A stretch of DNA of 64,000 nt from the NCBI RefSeq assembly GCF_029867415.1, contig NC_081183.1, positions 117,356,514 through 117,420,513 on the forward strand, given 5' to 3'. The notes below the pieces were generated by a model. It had not been told where the DNA came from. It did not search any database and saw only the letters and a list, made by a program, of their open reading frames with translations. This DNA is from Vicia villosa (Eukaryota; Streptophyta; Magnoliopsida; Fabales; Fabaceae). This document shows, piece after piece, positions 1-10,032 of the stretch. Each line of letters begins with the position of its first letter. The stretch's first letter is position 1. A program made the translations under genes and the position numbers.

Positions 1-1183
1 TCCAATATCATATAACCACGACCGAAAATAACTGGACAGGTCTCCACTGAGGTCATCGCTCCTCAAGTCTTTCCAGTCACACTCCTTAGGATGCTAAAAC
101 CTAAGAGTGTCACACATTTAAGGTTCACTTCCTCAGAACACAACAAGCTAGATTTGACTTGATAGGAATCTAGTTCAAGTTCCTATGTCATGTGTGTACT
201 CATTCACACAGGGCACACACGAGATATTTTCAAAGATAACTCCCACTATATAGGAATATTGTGGTTCCAAACAATAGTCATTTACCACGGTCAACCCGCC
301 GATGCCTGTAGATAACCACTAGTTTAATTCACCTAAGTAACTAACACCTAGCGTCGTTCTACAACTTCACTTGGGATTAGATGAATCATAACTAGAAGGG
401 AACATGGTTTACGACACTTTGCATATCCATCCATTCAGTTTCCTCCTAGCATAGTTCTAGGACTCGCGCATGTGAGAATAATAAGGAGATGCAGTGGCTC
501 CTTTCACCTAAACAGGTGTCCAAGACTTCCCCGATTAGAGATCACCATTTCCACTTATTCTATGAACCCTTCATTAGATAACTACACACATCTTAAGGTA
601 CACTAGAATGAGTCAGAGTGTAATACTTTATCCATCCAAGTACCTCGCAGGCCAGAGTAACTAGAAAAATCCAATATCTCTGTCCAAACTCCCAAAAGTC
701 TTCCATCTTATTGGTTCTATAGTCTTCTCTGCCACTGGCACCATGATCGCGTAGCGAAACCCTAACTACTTCAAGCTCAGCTCTATCATAGAATTCCCCT
801 ACTACATTCCTACTCAAGTGCTTCATGGGTTTCTTTCACTGCTACCGAGATCCAAATAAAGTTTTCTTCATCCAATCAAAATTTGGAACTTCCGGACGTG
901 TTTGACCTTATCACTGTAGTTGGTTCGTCAATGATTCCATGACAAATGCTCCTCTTATAGCTAACAGTACCGGCATTCCCTCTACTCAACCGGCTTCTAC
1001 CACTTTATCTTGAGTCACTTCAGATCTTACGCATCCTCAAGGTGGCTCCACCATGATCCTATCCATCACATATACAGTCAGTGATGTGATCAGGCTCAAT
1101 GAATGAATACTATGATAGTAGAAATCAGGCTAGCAACACACATATGAGGGAGAAGAAAATTTCTAGTGATGTATCATGGCCGG
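1..1183 (-). repeat. Inverted, degraded chromovirus leader relic
   Basis: No gene is recognisable here. Read on the minus strand, about 590..870 resembles the plus-strand leader at 3770..4050: both share a run of similar phrases (GTAACAGTGAAGGAAATCCATG-like, then GAGTAGGAGTGTTATAAGG-like, then an AGTAATTGGATGG-like stretch). I therefore read this block as an old inverted copy of the same chromovirus untranslated leader, against which the LTR at 1184 abuts. The similarity is patchy and was judged by eye. The 77-codon minus-strand frame at 593..826 lies in this leader-like DNA and is probably meaningless. Confidence 0.4.
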
Positions 1184-3452
1184 TGTAACATCCCTATATT
1201 CATATTACTAAGTGTGAGAATGTGTATAATTGTAGTTGGAGTATATTAAGAGGAATAATTGGATCTAGTTAGAAACATAATGGAATTGTTAAGAATGAAA
1301 CATATGGCAAAGTTGTGATTTCCACTAAGTTGGAGGGCATAATGGACAATAAAGACTAAATTCATGGAATATTAGGTCTTGTTTGGTGGAGACCCATACT
1401 TGTCACTACAAATCAGAATTTTGGGAAAGAAGAACTTAAAAGCAAGTGGGAGAAAGAAGAAATCATGTCCATCTTCTCCATTTTCGCAACTCATGGACAA
1501 CCTCGACTAAATCAGCCATAACATTCTACTCACAACTCCAAATCAGGTAATTCTTGAAGTTTTGGATTCTACACAAAATTCCCTTCGATTTGATATACTA
1601 ATTCGCTTTTGGAATTATTTTATTGAAGGAGAAAATCGAGTTTGAAGATTGGTGATTGATGCTGAATGTGTGCATAAGTGTGGTTATGGGTTTGTTGATG
1701 TTAGAGGTGAAGTTATGACACTAATGGGAGTCCAATGGCGGCATAAACATTATTCTAACCTCCATTAAGTAAAATGTGAGTCCTTAGATAGAAACTTGGG
1801 GTTTGCGATGTTTGGGAATATTGGGGCTTAGGGTTGTGAGTGATAATTCATGATCCTTGATGTCATCTTGCTTATGTTGTTAATTAACTATGAAATGTAT
1901 GACCAAATTGTGTTAAGTGCTGTTAATCTGGTACACGCATGTGGTTTAGATGCTTAGAAATACCTTGAAACAGATCTGATGCGTTCTGGTTTTTCTGAGA
2001 AATCGCTACTCCGCTAAGCGGACTCAGGTCGCTTAGCGGATGCTGTTTACATTTTCAGAAAATCACGAGCCCGCTAAGCGGACTCAGGTAGCTTAGCAGA
2101 TGCTGTGCTGTTCATAATTCTTATTTGTGATTCCCCCTGAGTGTAGTTTGGTACCGGAAGCATAGTCGAGCTCCTCTCCGACTTTTATGACATGCGTAGG
2201 GGCTATAATACATGTGATAGTGTTATGTAACATGAAACTAAATGTGTATGGTCATTTTTATGATATTTGAATGATGTTAAGGAATTGGATTCCATAGCTA
2301 TGCCATGATAGTGATACTCCAAATATGAATATGGTTAAGATTTATGTATGCTTGGATGATACATATGATACCAGAATTGATCATTGGCTTGTTTTACTCT
2401 ATTGTTTCGGTTGGACATTCAGAGTTGTTTGACTTGTATGGCTCGATGAGCATAGATTGTTTGTGTATGCTTGAATCGAAGCAGGCCAGGTACTAGGTTT
2501 GTTTTATGACTCGGGCTTCGTGATCAATGGGACAACCCTGATCGTGGATCAAAGGGCTCACACCTGAGCTACCGTTGCAATGTGCTTGTGAGGGTCATGA
2601 GGCATTTTCCCACTTGGCGTTAACACACTTGCGTGCTTGGTATGGTGGGGTTATGAGGCCACGTAGGCAAAACATGACGGTAACTGATCTCTAGTGATGT
2701 CACGTAGACTAATCATTAAGCTTTCGCCTGGTGGGCTCATGTAGTCAAGACGGCGTTTTGTACTTGGCGTTAACACACATGCATGAAGATGATTAATGGG
2801 ACAATGACGCCATTTAGGCAAAGGTCATCTCCCAGCTATATAGGCTTGTGCGAACCCGTCTAATCATTCTTACAGTGTGCTTGTGCAAGTCTCTTGACGT
2901 TAGACATGGGTATAACCCATCGAGGGTGTGTTTTGTAACCTAGTAGTGGCATTAACGTGCTTCTGGTTTCCCCGTACATGGGTATGGGTCTGCATACGTG
3001 TTTTTTGTACTATTTGTATACTTGTGATATGATGATTCCTATGGTGGACGATTCATGTGTTTGCTCCGTGAGGATGAACCCCAGATCAATGGTGGATTCA
3101 GTTTTATTGTGGCATGTACCCTATAGAATCGAGTGGACCCATATGATAGGAGGACTCACTGAGATTTAGTAATCTCACCCAATCATCTTATATTTTTTAG
3201 GTGTAGTTTAGTAGAGTTTGATTGGTAGCAGGTTTGGATCGAATATTTGGAAGTGGTGATGGCTCGAAGATCTCGTTAGATCTCATCTTCCGCTGTGCAG
3301 ATCCATTGAAGACACATGTTTTATAATTCATTGAAAAATATCATGTTGTATTTTAATATGGATCTTCTTGTATCTTGGCTTTTGTATGTACTCAATATCA
3401 ATTTTAAAGTTTCATGCATAATATACCAGTCCATTATGTGTGGGGTGTTACA
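1184..3452 (+). repeat. Chromovirus (Tekay/Del-like) LTR
   Basis: A 2,269-bp LTR that begins TGTAACATCCC and ends GGGGTGTTACA, so its tips form the short inverted repeat TGTAAC/GTTACA. A decayed initiator-Met-type primer-binding site follows directly, as expected for a 5' LTR. The TGTAACA..TGTTACA tips and the iMet PBS are typical of plant Tekay/Del chromoviruses; the clade call is inference because no gag or pol is present. A TATATAG stretch at 2837..2843 is a weak promoter candidate. The rest of the element is missing, so no target duplication can be checked; the 5' flank is GCCGG. Confidence 0.65.
2011..2100 (+). repeat. Two 60-bp tandem units with CCGCTAAGCGG palindromes
   Basis: CCGCTAAGCGG occurs at 2011..2021 and 2071..2081. 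Each is followed by a related arm, GCTTAGCGGA at 2031 and GCTTAGCAGA at 2091. The two units sit exactly 60 bp apart in the middle of the chromovirus LTR. Each CCGCTAAGCGG is self-complementary apart from its central base, and each can also pair with the neighbouring arm. Confidence 0.75.
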
Positions 3453-4069
3453 CTTGGTGTTAGAGTAGGTCGACTCTCGGCCGAGCATTGAGACATCACT
3501 AGCAATTCCTTTCTTCCTCACATGTGCGTGTTGATAGTCTGATGTTACTCGAATCTCATTCAGTTGTTGAACTTGATCAACTAATCAGTTGAGTGTTTGA
3601 CAGTAGAATTACGGCAGAACCGCCACAAGGACTCGTAAACCTGTAAGCGTTGGGGGTTGCCAGGCTTAAGAGGAGCGTTTGACGCGAAGTAGTGATAGCC
3701 GAACTATCAAGGTGTGGATTAAGACAAATAGAACTCTCAAGGTTTTGACTAGATGAAGTGAAACTTTCTATAAGTCTTGGTAACAGTGAAGGAAATCCAT
3801 GCAGTATCTGAGTAGGAGTGTTATAAGGGAAGTTCTATGAAGACGTTGAGTTGGAAGTTAATGGGATTCATTACCTGATGAGGGTGCCAAATTCCAATGA
3901 CAAATATGACTAGTGAACCGATGGAACGAAAGAACTTTTGGAAGCATGGAATGAGAAGTCAGACCTTTCTGATTATGCTGGTATGGACAGTAATTGGATG
4001 GGAGGAGTATTAGACCTCAATTGAACTTGGTGTACCCTGAGTGGGAGTGGTTACATGTTAGTATAAACA
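3453..4069 (+). repeat. Chromovirus 5' leader, copy 1
   Basis: Non-coding leader following the LTR. It is repeated, with scattered differences, at 4349..4943. The shared block also includes the last ~280 bp of the LTR, so the duplicated unit is roughly 3173..4069 versus 4070..4943. I see no gag start or other coding sequence. Confidence 0.6.
3454..3466 (+). other. Decayed primer-binding site (iMet type)
   Basis: TTGGTGTTAGAGT lies two bases after the LTR end and corresponds to TTGGTATCAGAGC with three changes. The undamaged equivalent is in the second leader copy at 4351..4362. Confidence 0.55.
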
Positions 4070-4943
4070 TCACCCCAATCATATTATCTTTTTTAGGTGC
4101 AGTTTAGTAGCATTTGATTGGTAGCAGGTTTGGATCGAAGACTCGGAAGTGGTGATGGCTCGAAGATCTCGTTAGATCTCATATTCCGCTGTGCAGATCC
4201 ATTGAAGACACATGATTTATAATTCAATGAAATATCTCATGTGGTATTTTAATATGGATCTTATTGTATCTTGACTTTTGTATGTACTCAATATTAATTT
4301 TAACGTTTCATGCATAATATACTAGTTAGTTATGTGTGGGGTGTTACAGTTGGTATCAGAGCAGATTGATTCTCGGCCGAGCCATGAGACATCACTAGCA
4401 ATTCCTTTCTTCCTCACATGTGTGTGTTGCTAGTCTGATTTTAATCGAATCTCATTCAGTTGTTGAACTTGATCAACTCATCAACTAAGTGTTTGATAGT
4501 AGAATTACGGCAGAACCGCCACGAGGACTCGTAAACCTGTAAGCGTTGGGGGTTGTCAGGCTTAAGAGGAGCATTTGACGCAAAGTAGTGATAGTAGAAC
4601 TGTCAAGGTATGAATTAAGCCAAATGGAACTCTCAAGGTTTTAACTAGGTGAAGTGAAACTTTCTATAGGTATTGGTAACAACGAAGGAAATCCATGCAG
4701 TATCTGAGTAGGAGTGTTGTAAGGGAAGTTCTATGAAGACGTTGAGTTGGAAGTTAGTGGAATTTATTACCTGATGAGGGTGCCAATGACGGATATGACT
4801 AGTGAACCGATGGAACGAAATAACTTTTGGAAGTGTGGAAAGAGAAGTCATACCTTTCTGATTACGCTGGTATGGACAGTAATTGGATGGGTGGAGTATT
4901 AGACCTTGATTCAACTTGGTGTATCCTAAGCGGGAGTGGTTAC
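4070..4943 (+). repeat. Second partial LTR end plus leader (truncated)
   Basis: Positions 4070..4348 repeat the last ~280 bp of the LTR and end in the same GGGGTGTTACA. They are followed by a well-preserved PBS, TGGTATCAGAGC at 4351..4362, and a leader copy that stops abruptly at about 4943, where minus-strand Ogre leader begins. The copies differ at many positions, so this is not a recent duplication. An unequal exchange between two related elements or a template switch would explain it. The 130-codon frame at 4827..5219 straddles two unrelated elements and is not a gene. Confidence 0.6.
4351..4362 (+). other. Primer-binding site, initiator tRNA-Met type
   Basis: TGGTATCAGAGC, the usual complement of the 3' end of plant initiator tRNA-Met, two bases after the LTR-like end at 4348. 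Confidence 0.7.
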
Positions 4944-5574
4944 AAAGGTTCAAAGGTTCGACGTCACGAGCATGGAGCCATGGGTCTACCCAACCAAGAG
5001 GTATGTTTTAAGGAATTTTGTACCTGCCGAACGGGTTCTACAAAGGTTCCCAGAGTTTTCAGTCTTCTATCGGATACTACCGGCTCCCACAATTGCTCAT
5101 GGGCGCGAATAATATTCCTTAAAAGACCTCGTCTAAGCATAGCATCGCATGACAACAAGCTCAAATTGGCACTTGAACTTGTTTCTGCGCTACATCCTAA
5201 AAAGGCTAAGATGGGTTAAAAGGGTTCTAGGCCATTCAACTTCTACGGAAACTCATTATTGAAAGTAATAGCATTCTTACGATAGCCCGTAACAACAACC
5301 TACTACCTTCCATCCACTGATTGGGGTTCCACCATATGATGATTATGCTAAGGATTGCTCCTGACATGCAACTATTGGTCTTATCTCCTTCTATCTCAAG
5401 TTACTCACAAGTCCGGTTCAGGAATTATCTCATCACAGAGGAACCATCGAGCACCAAAAATAAAAAGAAAAACAAACAAAGCACACAATAATATATACAG
5501 ATAAAACACACAGATAAACAAAAATAGGCTTAACACACATAAAACTGGATCCCCAGTGAAGTCGCCATTTTTTC
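4944..5574 (-). mobile_element. Minus-strand Ogre-like leader, truncated
   Basis: The reverse complement matches the leader of the intact Ogre copy (11254..11890) over its full length, including the PBS and the block ending in the GTGACGTCGAACCT-like stretch. It breaks off at 4944, just before ORF1 would start. The open frames in it are shadows of leader sequence. The matching LTR lies at 5575..5737 and continues at 62581. Confidence 0.75.
5550..5567 (-). other. Primer-binding site of minus-strand Ogre
   Basis: On the minus strand this reads TGGCGACTTCACTGGGGA, identical to the PBS of the intact Ogre at 11260. It lies just downstream of the LTR end, which reads GCTACA at 5575..5580 on the minus strand. 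Ogre elements are known to use a tRNA-Arg-type primer. Confidence 0.8.
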
Positions 5575-5737
5575 TGTAGCGGGGAAAATCTGAGACTAAA
5601 GCCATTGATTGAGTCGACTCATTATTTCAGTGAAAGTCGCCACCGCGCTTTATTGTTTCCAAAGTAAATGGGAAAATAGAAAAATGAACCCAAAGTTGTT
5701 TTTAAAACAAAAAGAGATCTTAGGTACGGGTGTTGAT
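5575..5737 (-). repeat. 3' end of minus-strand Ogre-like LTR
   Basis: The reverse complement ends TTTTCCCCGCTACA and contains the 'AAAGCGCGGTGGCGA' block also found near 11180 in the intact Ogre LTR. It is interrupted at 5737 by the Ty1/copia-type insertion and continues without loss at 62581. Positions 5733..5737 (TTGAT) are the target duplication. Confidence 0.85.
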
Positions 5738-6948
5738 TGAAATTCTGGTATGACAGACTCGGATGTCATTCACGATGTCAAGACATCTGACCTATTATTA
5801 ATGTAGCAGAGGCAGAATAGAAAGATCCCTCATTTATTAATTACTCCTAAACCGGAGTCAATGAGACATGGGATCACACATGTTCAGTAAATATAACCAG
5901 ATTGTAACATTTACATGGTTCTGTTCAGGAACAGCTAACACTTCTGAACCTGATGTTATAAACGATGTCATAAAATTCATAACTGAACAAACAATGCAAA
6001 AGATAAATAACACAGTTAATTGTTAACCCAGTTCGGTCTAAATACCTACTCTGGGGGCTAAGCCAGGAAGAAGATTTCACTATTAGTAGTACTATTTTAT
6101 GTAAATAACCTCTGGTTTACAGATAAACAACCTCTGGTTTACCTAGTCACTATCCAATGTAACCTTTATCTTATAACTCCATCCAAGACAAGAGAACCTA
6201 TGCTCACTTCCTAGTGATACCTAACTGTTACAACCCTGCAACAACTATTTACACAATTAACAATGAACAATAACTTGATCTTGCTTCACAGCTTCGATCA
6301 AGAATACAATACTCAACTCTTACCTACAGGTTTCGAGTGAGGACAATCACTTCTCTTACCTACAGGTTTCGAGAAGGACATGGCAGCCATCCCACAACCT
6401 GGGTTGTCTACCTATAGAAACCCTAATGACTACATCGTTTCTAAATAAGGTTTTCTATATCAAACTAGGTTACAAAGATTCCTATTTATAACCTGATCCC
6501 AATTGGACTTGGGCTTATAAATCGCAACACTCCTTGCTGTTACAAATATGTAGAAATATTCTGCTACAAATAAGGTCTTTTAATCATGAGTTTCCTAATT
6601 TATCTCCTAAATTAGAAACTGCTGAATCTCCAATATTCTGATCTGATTCTTCCTGAATCTTCAATCTTCTGATCTGATTCTTCAAATATTCTTTTGACCT
6701 TTACATTTGCGCCACATAGGATTACAAAATATTCTTCGAATATCCTGTATCTGTTGAGTACAAACTGAATCTTCCTTCCAGTTCAGCAGGCGCGATGTCA
6801 TGAGTTGATGTCATGACATTCCATATAACATCTCGCTTGTACCTGTTTTGTTTATTTTATGTTTGCAAGATTCACAATTATATTATGTTTTACTGTTATT
6901 ATGTTTTAGCCAAACATAGATGCTAATCAGCCAATAAAAGCACTAACA
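5738..6948 (-). repeat. 3' LTR of Ty1/copia-type element
   Basis: 1,211 bp; on the minus strand it starts TGTTAGTGCTTTTATTGG and ends CCAGAATTTCA. The partner is 61379..62580. It contains a clean TATA box on the minus strand at 6482..6490 and TGTCATGACAT-type palindromes near 6800..6820. Confidence 0.85.
6482..6490 (-). promoter_or_regulatory. TATA box in copia-type 3' LTR
   Basis: Reads TATAAATAG on the minus strand, a canonical plant TATA box in the orientation of the element. The same word occurs at 62126..62134 in the 5' LTR, which would drive the element's transcript. Confidence 0.65.
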
Positions 6949-6960
6949 ATCTCCCCCTTT
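6949..6960 (-). other. Polypurine tract of copia-type element
   Basis: AAAGGGGGAGAT on the minus strand, immediately upstream of the 3' LTR. It is the expected plus-strand primer and fixes the element's orientation. Confidence 0.8.
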
Positions 6961-7834
6961 GGCATATTTTGGCTAAAACTAAACATTCATTAAAGTGCAG
7001 CAAAACATAACTACTTCAACTTTCAAGACACTCAGGAAGAACATAATTTTACATTCTCAGAATTGGGCTTTAATCCATACCTTCTGTTCTTCAAGACTTG
7101 AACCACATCATAACATCTTCAGTCTGCTACAAAATCCTTTGTTTCTTTTTACAGTAGCAAAATCAGAAGATGATATTCTCTTCCCCTTTTTAGACACAAA
7201 ATGACAAAGAATGGACCGATGTCATAATATGCAGTGGAACACCTTCATGCAACACTGATGTTCACGAGGAAGATGATGGGAGAAGACTTGCGTCTTGAAG
7301 GACCAATGGTGGTATAAGGGACCCCTTCCTTAGTCTTGTACCAGAAACCGAATCCTAGCATAGACCTAGAGAGAGGAATTGAGTGAAAACTGTCCACCAG
7401 TCCTATTAACTCAGAACACAAATCACAATTGTGTTCATAACTCAGATCACAAATCACAACGAAAATGATTCCTATACTTAAGGTTGTATATGATGGAACA
7501 TCTTTGTTGTTATTGCAGAAAAACCCATGGTAGAGACCATCAACATCCCCAGCCCATGTTTTTCTTTTTCTGAAGAGGTTTTGGTACAACAACCCATCAC
7601 AATACCAAACCCAAACACGACTCATAAGAACACAAACGAACGACATTTTGAGAGAGTTTGATTTCTGCAATTCATGGAGACGCTATTATATAGCCATTGG
7701 AAATTATAGGAAATAATGATGGTCTTTGGTCTTGTTTAATGGTCAAACGGTTAATTAGGAAACAGTTCTAAAAGCAATTACTCTTTCCAAAGAAGTTTTT
7801 GACTGTTTTTCTGATAGGAGTTATCTTGAAATAC
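6961..7834 (-). repeat. Copia-type internal segment next to 3' LTR
   Basis: Last internal piece of the Ty1/copia-type element, up to the Ogre target duplication at 7835..7839. Apart from the 141-codon frame at 7245..7670, I see only non-coding 3' region. The sequence resumes at 45002 on the far side of the Ogre. Confidence 0.6.
7245..7670 (-). CDS. Unrecognised 141-codon ORF in copia 3' region
   Basis: An open frame of 141 codons on the sense strand of the Ty1/copia-type element, about 0.3 kb inside its 3' LTR. I recognise no family. The start MQKSNSLKMSFVCVLMS is fairly hydrophobic, a further hydrophobic stretch (GIIFVVICDL) lies near the middle, and there are basic patches (RKRK, SRRKS). 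A TATA-like word (CTATATAATAG on the minus strand, about 7681..7693) lies just upstream of its ATG. SIRE-type elements can carry an extra env-like ORF after pol, but nothing here identifies this as one. It may be an evolved 3' UTR frame, a captured fragment, or chance. Confidence 0.25.
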   Translation of the reverse strand: MQKSNSLKMSFVCVLMSRVWVWYCDGLLYQNLFRKRKTWAGDVDGLYHGFFCNNNKDVPSYTTLSIGIIFVVICDLSYEHNCDLCSELIGLVDSFHSIPLSRSMLGFGFWYKTKEGVPYTTIGPSRRKSSPIIFLVNISVA

Positions 7835-7839
7835 CAGTG
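7835..7839. other. Ogre target-site duplication, left (CAGTG)
   Basis: CAGTG here and at 44997..45001 flanks the plus-strand Ogre exactly. The 5-bp size is normal for Ty3/gypsy integrases. Confidence 0.9.
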
Positions 7840-8104
7840 TGTCATACCCCAATTTTTGACCCTAAGATTACACATCATTTGCATAACAATCATCAATCAA
7901 GAAGTTTCATCTTAGAGCTCTGCTTGTGATGTTGTGCTCAATTCAACTGCAAAGGAATCATCGAGCACCCATGTTTTAGTCTTGTATATATTGTTTTACT
8001 AACCAAAATACCAAAAATATTGCATTGTGCTTTTGTGTGTTTGTGTTTTGTAGGTACCAAGTCAAAATATCCCTCAAAAAGGCATTTTCAGCATTCTTCA
8101 GAAA

Positions 8105-8254
8105 GCAATCGATTTGCATAATGGAGCAATCGATTGCACCAACTTGATTTTCACCAGATTTGCATTCTGCTTTCTGTGCAATCGATTGCACCAAAACAGC
8201 AATCGATTGCACCAACTCTTTTTTCACTAAATTCAGGCAGTGCAATCGATTGCA
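8105..8254 (+). repeat. GCAATCGATTGC palindrome cluster 1 (Ogre LTR)
   Basis: Exact GCAATCGATTGC cores begin at 8126, 8178, 8199 and 8242, with a one-base variant at 8105 and a decayed one near 8273. Most are followed by ACCAA. They lie upstream of the TATA box, in what would be U3. The 3' LTR has the same cluster from about 41848 to 41998. Confidence 0.85.
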
Positions 8255-8516
8255 CCAAAACAACAATCAATTTCACCAATGCGAAAATTTGAAGAATAAA
8301 GGCAAAATTCAGCTTTTGAAAGTGTTGACATCATTTGCAAGCATGGGAAGCATGACTTGGTTCTTACATTTGATTTCCTACATCATCTAATCATGAACCC
8401 TCATGTGATTGCATCAAGACCATTGGATCTCATTTTTGGCTCCAAATCCTTTTTCCATGCCTAATTCTATTTTCCAATCCTAACTCCAAGCCACAAAATT
8501 TCCCAAGCCTAAGTGC

Positions 8517-8524
8517 TATAAATT
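8517..8524 (+). promoter_or_regulatory. TATA box of Ogre 5' LTR
   Basis: TATAAATT in the element's orientation, followed by a CCTCATC- and CT-rich stretch that would hold the transcript start. The same word is at 42260..42267 in the 3' LTR. Confidence 0.6.
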
Positions 8525-8980
8525 GAGGCATTCCCCTCATCATTTTTCAAGCTTTGATAGCCAAGAAAACTCTTGCTCTTTCTCTCCTCACCTCTTTCAA
8601 ACCCCTCACTCAAAGCTCTCTTCTTCTTCCATAAAAATTAGTGAGTCACATCTTGAACCTCACTAATTTAGAGCTAAACCTCAACATAAACACTACTTTC
8701 TTCATCAATTGTGAGAGATCAAGGCTTGTGGTTGTGTGTTCTTGAAGAAGATTCAAAGTTTGTGAAAGATTTGGTAAAATTCTAGATCCATTCCATAATT
8801 CAAGATGTGATCCATTGTTGTTTATGCTTGATGCACCTTTGGTGCTACATTGATGAGATTTGCTTGCTTACTTGATACATTTTCGTGCACAAATTGATCC
8901 AAGATCTCAAGGTGTTTGATTTTATGTTTAAACTGGTTTTACTCCTTTTGATTGCTGTTTTTTTTGAAAAATTGCCTAGT

Positions 8981-9087
8981 GCAATCGATTGCTCTCTTGC
9001 TGCAATCGATTGCACAGTTGAAAAACTGCGCAGATTTTGAAAATTGAAGAAGGAGCAATCGATTGCACTCCTGGAGCAATCGATTGC
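8981..9087 (+). repeat. GCAATCGATTGC palindrome cluster 2 (Ogre LTR)
   Basis: Cores begin at 8981, 9002, 9055 and 9076, that is two close pairs 21 bp apart internally, downstream of the TATA box. The 3' LTR copy is at 42724..42830. Confidence 0.85.
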
Positions 9088-9861
9088 TTGCTGAGCAGAA
9101 TGTGTTTTTTGCCTTTTGTGACTTATCTTTGGTTCTAACTCATCTTCTACTCCATTCTTTTGATATTTTCTTTGAATCACAAGTTAGAGGCCTAATTTCT
9201 CTCTAATTTCAATGGACTTAGGGCGTCGATAGGATGAGAATCCAAATCCGCAATATTAAGTGATTGAAATTATGGATGAAAGGAGCTTTCAATGTGGTTC
9301 CATCTTTTACTTCTCTTTATTTTGATCGATGAAAGTCTTAATACCTTGAGAATTCTTATGGATTCTTGGTAAAGACTAGATCACTCACCATTTTTTCTTT
9401 TCGTGCGGTATTGCTTTCGGAGAGTGATCTACATATCGCTTCTCTCGCATGCATTAGCACATAAAGTTTTGAACGGCCTCGTTGTAGGGTGATTTCTACA
9501 TAAATCACTTGGCGATCTGCTTAACATAACGCAATATTTCATGTCCCGAATCAAAAAGATCAAATATGGAAGAGAATTGTATGCGGTTGATTTATGACTT
9601 ATGGAGGTTTATCGTGTAGTCGCTATGATTTTATCAAGCTTCTGATGATTTCCATTGAATTTAAATCCGAGAACATCCTTCACTCACCATCGATCTTCAT
9701 TACTAACTTTGATAACATACTTGACAAGTTTCAAGATGGTTATCTTTAACATCTAACAATTGACTTTAATTTCCGCACTTTATTATATTGCTCTTTATAT
9801 TTCTCGCTTTATCGCTTTATTTTATCATTTCATCATATTTACATTCTGCTATTTTTCTTTT

Positions 9862-10032
9862 GTCCATTTGGACGTTTATATTCCGCTATTTTCTCTTTGT
9901 CCATTTGAACACTATGTTTATGTTTCCGCTATTTTCTCTTTGTCCATTTGGACGTTTATATTCTGCTATTTGCTCTTTGTCCATTTGGACACTATGTTTA
10001 TGTTTCCGCCATTTTCTTTTGTCCACTTGGAC
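9862..10032 (+). repeat. GTCCATTTGGAC mini-array (Ogre LTR)
   Basis: Five copies of the near-palindrome GTCCATTTGGAC, or one-base variants, start at 9862, 9899, 9942, 9979 and 10021. Spacing alternates about 37 and 43 bp, so the unit is an ~80-bp dimer. They are separated by TTCCGCTATTTTCTCTT-like spacers. The 3' LTR copy is at 43606..43776, and a decayed minus-strand copy lies near 63640..63700. Confidence 0.8.

Noticed and set aside
4827..5219. 130-codon plus-strand ORF
   Set aside because: Crosses the junction between the chromovirus leader and an antisense Ogre leader.
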